Position numbers and translations under genes: made by a program | In this document: positions 59,510 through 64,000 of the stretch, one piece after another | Position numbering within the stretch: the first letter of the stretch is position 1 | Layout: each line of letters opens with the position of its first letter | Origin: Paenibacillus terrigena DSM 21567 | Lineage (GTDB): Bacteria > Bacillota > Bacilli > Paenibacillales > Paenibacillaceae | DNA length: 64,000 bases | Reading direction: 5' to 3' | Assembly (NCBI RefSeq): GCF_000374845.1 | Contig: NZ_KB895415.1 | Location: 62,001-126,000 of the forward strand | Notes under the pieces: model-generated | Databases searched by the model: none | What the model was told of the DNA's origin: nothing | The model's input: only the letters and a program-made list of their open reading frames with translations

Positions 59510-61384
59510 CTACATAGTGGATTGGAGCACTGAGGCTTTTTCCCAGACATACGACGTCAACGTAACACTCATCTCATAGAACATGAACGGTGTCATGAAG
59601 TAGATTCCATTAAACCGCGGCATCGCCGTATCGAGCAATTCCTTCGCAATCTCGATACCTACTTTTCTTCCCTCTTCCCCTTCCAGGCCAGCCATCCGTT
59701 TGAGAACCTCATCAGATAACTGAATTCCTGGCACTTCATTATGAAGATATTCGGCATTGCGTCCGCTTGCAAGCGGCATAATACCAATGAATATCGGAAT
59801 ATCCAGATGCTTCGTGGATTCATAGATTCGTTCAATTAATGCTGGATCATAGACAGGTTGTGTCATAATATAATCCGCGCCAGCTTCAATCTTCTTCTCG
59901 AGGCGCTGTACAGCTTTATCCAAGTATTTTACATTCGGATTAAACGCTGCGCCTATGATAAAATTCGCTTTCTGTTTCAGCGGTTTCCCAGAGAAAGCAA
60001 CGCCTTCATTTAATTGTTTGATCATGCGAATAATCTCAAAAGAAGTTAAATCATAGACCGAGCTAGATCCCGGTAAATCGCCAAATCGTGCAGGATCCCC
60101 TGTGACGGCGAGTACATGATCAATATCTAATGCATCGAAGCCCATCAGATGCGACTGTGTTCCAATCAAATTACGGTCACGGCATGCAATATGAATGAGC
60201 GGGCGCAATCCCGTCTCTACCTTAACTTTATTGCCGAGGGCCATATTACTCATACGTGTAACTGCAAGAGAATTGTCAGCTAACGTCAACGCATCGACCC
60301 TCACATCCTTCAAGGCCGCTGCACCCTTCATGAATTTCGTGATGTCCAGATCACGCGGAGGATCTAGTTCAACGATGACCGTATGACGCTGCTTGACAAG
60401 ATCCACAATGCTAGGATTCCCCGTTGTACCCGCAGGAGGTTCTACAACAGCATGTTTGGCCGCAGACACACCCGTGCTGGACGGACTCTTCACTTGTACA
60501 TTTCCTTCCGCGTTCGGTACGAATCCAACAAGCGCCTTTGCAATCGCTTCGACATGCGCCGGTGTTGTTCCGCAGCATCCACCGATAAGCTGTACACCCA
60601 TATTCGCGAATTTGATGGCGCATTCACCGAAATACTCCGGAGAAGTCATATACATATATTTGCCATCAACATAGTCAGGAATACCCGCGTTCGGGAACAC
60701 GGAGATCGGTAAATGATAGAATCCTTGAATTTTTTCAACGGAATGAAGAATTCCTCTAGGGCCTGTATGGCAGTTAAATCCAATGACATCCGCACCTACA
60801 GCTTCAATAATCTTGAAAGCTTCTTCTAACGAGAACCCGTCCATCGTCGTACCGCCGGCTTCCACAGCAAATTGACAAATGACCGGCAGATCACTTAATT
60901 CTCGCAGCTTCTCGAGCGCAATCTTCATTTCTTCCACATCATAGAATGTTTCTAATAGAATCCCATCGACACCTTCTGCGAGCAGCGCACGAAACTGCTC
61001 TTCGAAGCAATCTTGTAAATAATCTACTAAAATATTTTTACGGCGACCGGCACGAATCGGGCCGACAGCGCCTACGACATAAGCCGATTCCCCCGCAGCT
61101 TGACGCGCGATACGAACGCCGGCGCGGTTAATTTCTTCCACTTTGCCTTCGAGGCCGTATTTGGATAATTTATCAGCATTCGCAGAGAAGGTATTCGTCT
61201 CTACGAGCTGCGCTCCCGCTTGAACATACTCCCGATGAACATTCTCGATAACGTCCGGGTGGAGCAGATTCAACTCCTCATAGGAAGTGCCCACAGGAAA
61301 ACCCATGTTGTACAAATAGGTCCCCATCGCTCCGTCACCTACGAGAATTTGCTGCTGTAATGCTTGACGTAAATCAATCTTCAT
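59510..61384 (-). CDS. yitJ: Bifunctional homocysteine S-methyltransferase / methylenetetrahydrofolate reductase (YitJ)
   Basis: 624 aa in two parts. N-terminal Zn homocysteine methyltransferase (about 1-300: DGAMGTYLYNMG, VETNTFSAN, GFNCHTGP, and the zinc site IGGCCGTTP). C-terminal MTHFR TIM barrel (about 335-615: VIVELDPPRDLD, TGDPARFGD, YIMTQPVYDPALI). Makes methionine and 5-methyl-THF. No SAM riboswitch visible in the 200 bases upstream, although some relatives have one. MKIDLRQ start has GGGGTGGGG upstream. Confidence 0.93.
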   Translation of the reverse strand: MKIDLRQALQQQILVGDGAMGTYLYNMGFPVGTSYEELNLLHPDVIENVHREYVQAGAQLVETNTFSANADKLSKYGLEGKVEEINRAGVRIARQAAGESAYVVGAVGPIRAGRRKNILVDYLQDCFEEQFRALLAEGVDGILLETFYDVEEMKIALEKLRELSDLPVICQFAVEAGGTTMDGFSLEEAFKIIEAVGADVIGFNCHTGPRGILHSVEKIQGFYHLPISVFPNAGIPDYVDGKYMYMTSPEYFGECAIKFANMGVQLIGGCCGTTPAHVEAIAKALVGFVPNAEGNVQVKSPSSTGVSAAKHAVVEPPAGTTGNPSIVDLVKQRHTVIVELDPPRDLDITKFMKGAAALKDVRVDALTLADNSLAVTRMSNMALGNKVKVETGLRPLIHIACRDRNLIGTQSHLMGFDALDIDHVLAVTGDPARFGDLPGSSSVYDLTSFEIIRMIKQLNEGVAFSGKPLKQKANFIIGAAFNPNVKYLDKAVQRLEKKIEAGADYIMTQPVYDPALIERIYESTKHLDIPIFIGIMPLASGRNAEYLHNEVPGIQLSDEVLKRMAGLEGEEGRKVGIEIAKELLDTAMPRFNGIYFMTPFMFYEMSVTLTSYVWEKASVLQSTM

Positions 61385-61532
61385 GAACCCCACCCCATTA
61401 AGTTTAAGTAAACCTACTGTATCATAATTCATATGAAAAAATAAGCACAAAATGACCCCACACCGGGCGGCCTTGACTTCGAAGCTGATTCAAGTACTTT
61501 GCGAGGACCCCCAAAATCAACCATTCAATAAA

Positions 61533-61560
61533 CAAAAAAATGCTCCTCTCGGAGCATTTT
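61533..61560 (-). terminator. Terminator of dapF
   Basis: TGCTCC-gaga-GGAGCA with TTTTTTT on the minus strand, 33 nt after the stop at 61593. Confidence 0.85.
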
Positions 61561-61592
61561 GGACATCATCATTCAACGTTCATCGGTTTGAA

Positions 61593-62429
61593 TTATAACA
61601 TTCCGTCGAACACCATCGCCGCAGGTCCCGTCATATACACATGATTGTCTGTCTCATTCCAATCAATATGCAAGTCGCCGCCTTTGAGCGAAATAACAGC
61701 TGTCCGGTCCGTTAATCCATTCAGCACCGAAGAGACGAGCGTCGCACAAGCCCCTGTTCCACAAGCAAGCGTAGGTCCCGCACCGCGTTCCCATACACGC
61801 ATATCCACATATTCCTTCGATTTCACGGTCGCGAACTCTACATTAATCTTCCGCGGGAAGAACGAATGAACCTCAAGCTTCGGCCCCCATGTCTCTAGAT
61901 CGAAGTTCACGGCATCATCCACGTAGATGACACAATGCGGATTGCCCATGGATACCGCTGTAAAATGAAATGTCTGACCATTGACCTCAATCGGCTCATT
62001 CACCACTTGCTTCGCATCAATCGTCGTCGGTACGAGCTTGCCGTCAAGAATCGGCGCACCCATGTCTACACGAACACGTGAGACGGCATTTGTTACGGGA
62101 TCCACTTCAAGCTGCAGCGGCTGAACGCCAGCGCCTAACGTTTCTATTGTAATATCATGCTGATCTGTCAGACCGCGGTCATATACGTATTTTGCAACAC
62201 AACGAATAGCATTGCCGCATTGCTCTGCTTCAGTACCGTCAGAGTTCATAATTCGCATCCGGAAATCCGCCCTTTCAGAAGGCAGTATGTATACAAGTCC
62301 ATCTGCCCCGATCCCGAAAAATCGATTACACGTCTCTATCGCAAGTTCTGATGCGTTGCTAGGGAGCTCCTGCTCCCCAGCGACGACAATAAAATCATTC
62401 CCAAGCCCATGCATTTTCGTGAATTTCAT
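61593..62429 (-). CDS. dapF: Diaminopimelate epimerase
   Basis: 278 aa. Two catalytic cysteines: CGNAIRC (about 73) and the ACGTGACAT motif (about 217). Start motif MHGLGNDF is complete. Turns L,L- to meso-diaminopimelate for lysine and peptidoglycan. MKFTKM start: GAGGAG 9 nt upstream. Length normal. Confidence 0.95.
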   Translation of the reverse strand: MKFTKMHGLGNDFIVVAGEQELPSNASELAIETCNRFFGIGADGLVYILPSERADFRMRIMNSDGTEAEQCGNAIRCVAKYVYDRGLTDQHDITIETLGAGVQPLQLEVDPVTNAVSRVRVDMGAPILDGKLVPTTIDAKQVVNEPIEVNGQTFHFTAVSMGNPHCVIYVDDAVNFDLETWGPKLEVHSFFPRKINVEFATVKSKEYVDMRVWERGAGPTLACGTGACATLVSSVLNGLTDRTAVISLKGGDLHIDWNETDNHVYMTGPAAMVFDGML

Positions 62430-62499
62430 TTTATAGCACTCCTCTACTTCAACCATTTCCATAAGCATATCTTAGAGGCTGCGCCGAAGTGGATTCACT

Positions 62500-64000
62500 T
62501 TATGCACGAATGTTTGTACTTTTTATGAGCGGACTGCGTTTCTGTGTTGGCGTTGTCTTCCGCGGCTTACCGCCCGTTAATACACTCCCAATCCCCATGA
62601 CGAACGTCGGCACGCCAGCGGCAACAAGGGTAATGGCCCAGTCTCTCAGATCCAGCGGCATTGTCTTGAACACGGGCTGCAGAGGTTCGATATAGAGCAC
62701 AGCGAGCAGGAGAACAATCGATGATAACACAGCCAACACCAGATAACGGTTCTGCAAAATATTGCGGTGGAAGATTGAGCGTGAACTGCGGCAGTCAAAT
62801 ACATGGATAAGCTGTGCCATGACGAGCGTTGCGAAGGCAACGGATTGCGCTTTGACGAGCTGCTCCGCGCTGTTCGGATCCACTCGCAGCGTCAACCAGA
62901 ACGCAAGAAGTGTGAATACGCCAATCAAGATCCCGCGACTAATAATTTTCCACCCTAATCTTCTGGCAAAAATATTCTCTTTCGCACCACGCGGTTTCTG
63001 CTCCATCAAATCCTTCTCTGCCTGATCCACACCCAGCGCCATCGCGGGCAGTCCATCCGTCACGAGATTGACCCAAAGAATCTGAATCGGCACGAGTGGC
63101 AGCGGGAACCCGAGCATCATGGCGATGAACATCGTTAAGATCTCCCCGACATTCGATGCGAGCAAGTAGCGGATGAACTTACGAATATTCTCATAGATAC
63201 CTCGGCCTTCTTCAATGGCAGCCACAATTGTCGAGAAGTTGTCATCACTAAGAATGAGAGCTGATGCTTCTTTCGATACGTCGGTTCCTGTGATCCCCAT
63301 GGCAATTCCGATATCGGCCGCCTTGATCGCAGGCGCATCGTTCACACCGTCGCCCGTCATCGCGACAACATGGCCTTTCCGCTGCAAGGACTTCACGATA
63401 CGAAGCTTATGTTCAGGCGATACCCGAGCGTATACGTAGGTATCATCCACCTTCTGATCCAAATCATCATCAGACATATTCGCTAATTGCTGCCCTGTTA
63501 GAAGCAAGCCGCCGCGCTGAGCAATACCCAGTTGATTCGCGATGGCCTCCGCTGTCGTCTGATGGTCACCCGTAATCATGACCGTCTTAATGCCTGCTCG
63601 GCGGCATTTGGAAATCGCATCACGAACTTCTTTCCTCGGCGGGTCAATCATCCCTGTTAATCCGACGAAAATCAAGTTGCACTCCGCATCATTTTCATTT
63701 GCAACTTCTTCATAAGACCTGACTTCACGGTAAGCCATCCCGAGTACACGGAGCGCTGACTTCGCCATGCCTTCATTCGCTGCGAGCACCTTCTGCCGAA
63801 GGGTTCCAGTGAACGGCACGACTTTACCATCCCATAAAATATAAGCGCATTGTTCGAGCAGCATATCCGGTGCGCCTTTCGCATAAATCAGCTGCCCGCC
63901 TTGATGCTTGAGCTGCACGGACATCCGTTTTCGTTCCGAATCGAATGGGAATTCACAGACCCGCTCATACATCCCGTTTAAGGATTGCTGGGTCACACCC
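62500..64000 (-). CDS. Cation-translocating P-type ATPase (SERCA-like), C-terminal part
   Basis: About 500 codons; the start lies beyond the window end. Contents: end of the nucleotide-binding domain (KGAPDMLLEQC), GLTGMIDPPRKEV, hinge MTGDGVNDAPAIKAADIGIAMG, then transmembrane helices M4-M10 with QILWVNLVTDGLPAMALGVD and the conserved Asn/Asp for Ca2+ binding. The N-terminal helices and phosphorylation site (DKTGT) are outside. Likely Ca2+ exporter of the plasma membrane. The frame is open up to base 63999. Confidence 0.93.
   Translation of the reverse strand, partial: GVTQQSLNGMYERVCEFPFDSERKRMSVQLKHQGGQLIYAKGAPDMLLEQCAYILWDGKVVPFTGTLRQKVLAANEGMAKSALRVLGMAYREVRSYEEVANENDAECNLIFVGLTGMIDPPRKEVRDAISKCRRAGIKTVMITGDHQTTAEAIANQLGIAQRGGLLLTGQQLANMSDDDLDQKVDDTYVYARVSPEHKLRIVKSLQRKGHVVAMTGDGVNDAPAIKAADIGIAMGITGTDVSKEASALILSDDNFSTIVAAIEEGRGIYENIRKFIRYLLASNVGEILTMFIAMMLGFPLPLVPIQILWVNLVTDGLPAMALGVDQAEKDLMEQKPRGAKENIFARRLGWKIISRGILIGVFTLLAFWLTLRVDPNSAEQLVKAQSVAFATLVMAQLIHVFDCRSSRSIFHRNILQNRYLVLAVLSSIVLLLAVLYIEPLQPVFKTMPLDLRDWAITLVAAGVPTFVMGIGSVLTGGKPRKTTPTQKRSPLIKSTNIRA

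Noticed and set aside
61385-61592. SAM (S-box) riboswitch ahead of yitJ
   Set aside because: The region lacks the S-box core and paired P1 arms; only the dapF terminator is found.

Overview
The window looks like the chromosome of a spore-forming Bacillota close to Paenibacillus (family Paenibacillaceae). The evidence is the block remA-gmk-rpoZ-coaBC-priA-def-fmt-rsmB and rlmN-stp-prkC-rsgA-rpe-spoVM-rpmB-yloU-fakA-degV-spoVIF-recG in its usual order. Sporulation and germination genes agree (gerP operon, cwlJ-gerQ, spoVM, spoVIF), as do the strong GGAGG-type ribosome sites and a secreted multidomain GH8 glycosidase. No rRNA, tRNA, CRISPR array, transposase or integrase gene was seen.

Layout. 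1-2.9 kb: the end of a flavohemoprotein gene, a short Crp/Fnr regulator, a small gene with two LexA-type boxes, a CAP-domain lipoprotein and a DUF3221 lipoprotein. 2.9-8.1 kb: an AT-rich stretch of small single genes on the minus strand (acetyltransferases, a serine beta-lactamase-like hydrolase, an AAA kinase, unknowns). At 4.0-8.1 kb each gene is followed by a structured repeat of about 60-166 bp with conserved ends, which looks like an integron-type cassette array without an integrase. 8.1-12.9 kb: a bifunctional acetyltransferase/nucleotidyltransferase, more GNATs, a UDP-sugar pyrophosphorylase and an SDR. 13-25.4 kb: an acidic unknown protein, a methyltransferase, a three-gene ABC-2 exporter, the GH8 enzyme, a HAD phosphatase, an MFS transporter with a perfect-arm LexA box upstream, and others. 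25.5-28.6 kb: the threonine degradation pair kbl-tdh with a divergent XRE-cupin regulator. 28.9-31.2 kb: an Hsp20 gene and the gerP germination operon. 31.2-34 kb: a duplicated dinB tail, a lipoprotein and an SOS operon (Y-family polymerase plus a YolD-like chimera). 34-37.6 kb: NhaC antiporter, YhdH-type reductase, spoVIF. 37.7-64 kb: the conserved housekeeping block, then homocysteine methyltransferase/MTHFR, dapF and the end of a Ca2+ P-type ATPase.

Most promising: (1) the cassette-like array at 4.0-8.1 kb, where hairpin arms vary between copies but keep pairing, gene-to-repeat spacing is uniform, and two genes have good ribosome sites but no AUG/GUG/UUG start; (2) a small-protein family with two members here (1067-1444 and 32206-32688), each under a promoter with two LexA-type boxes, one of them coupled to a Y-family polymerase and carrying a YolD-like N-terminus.
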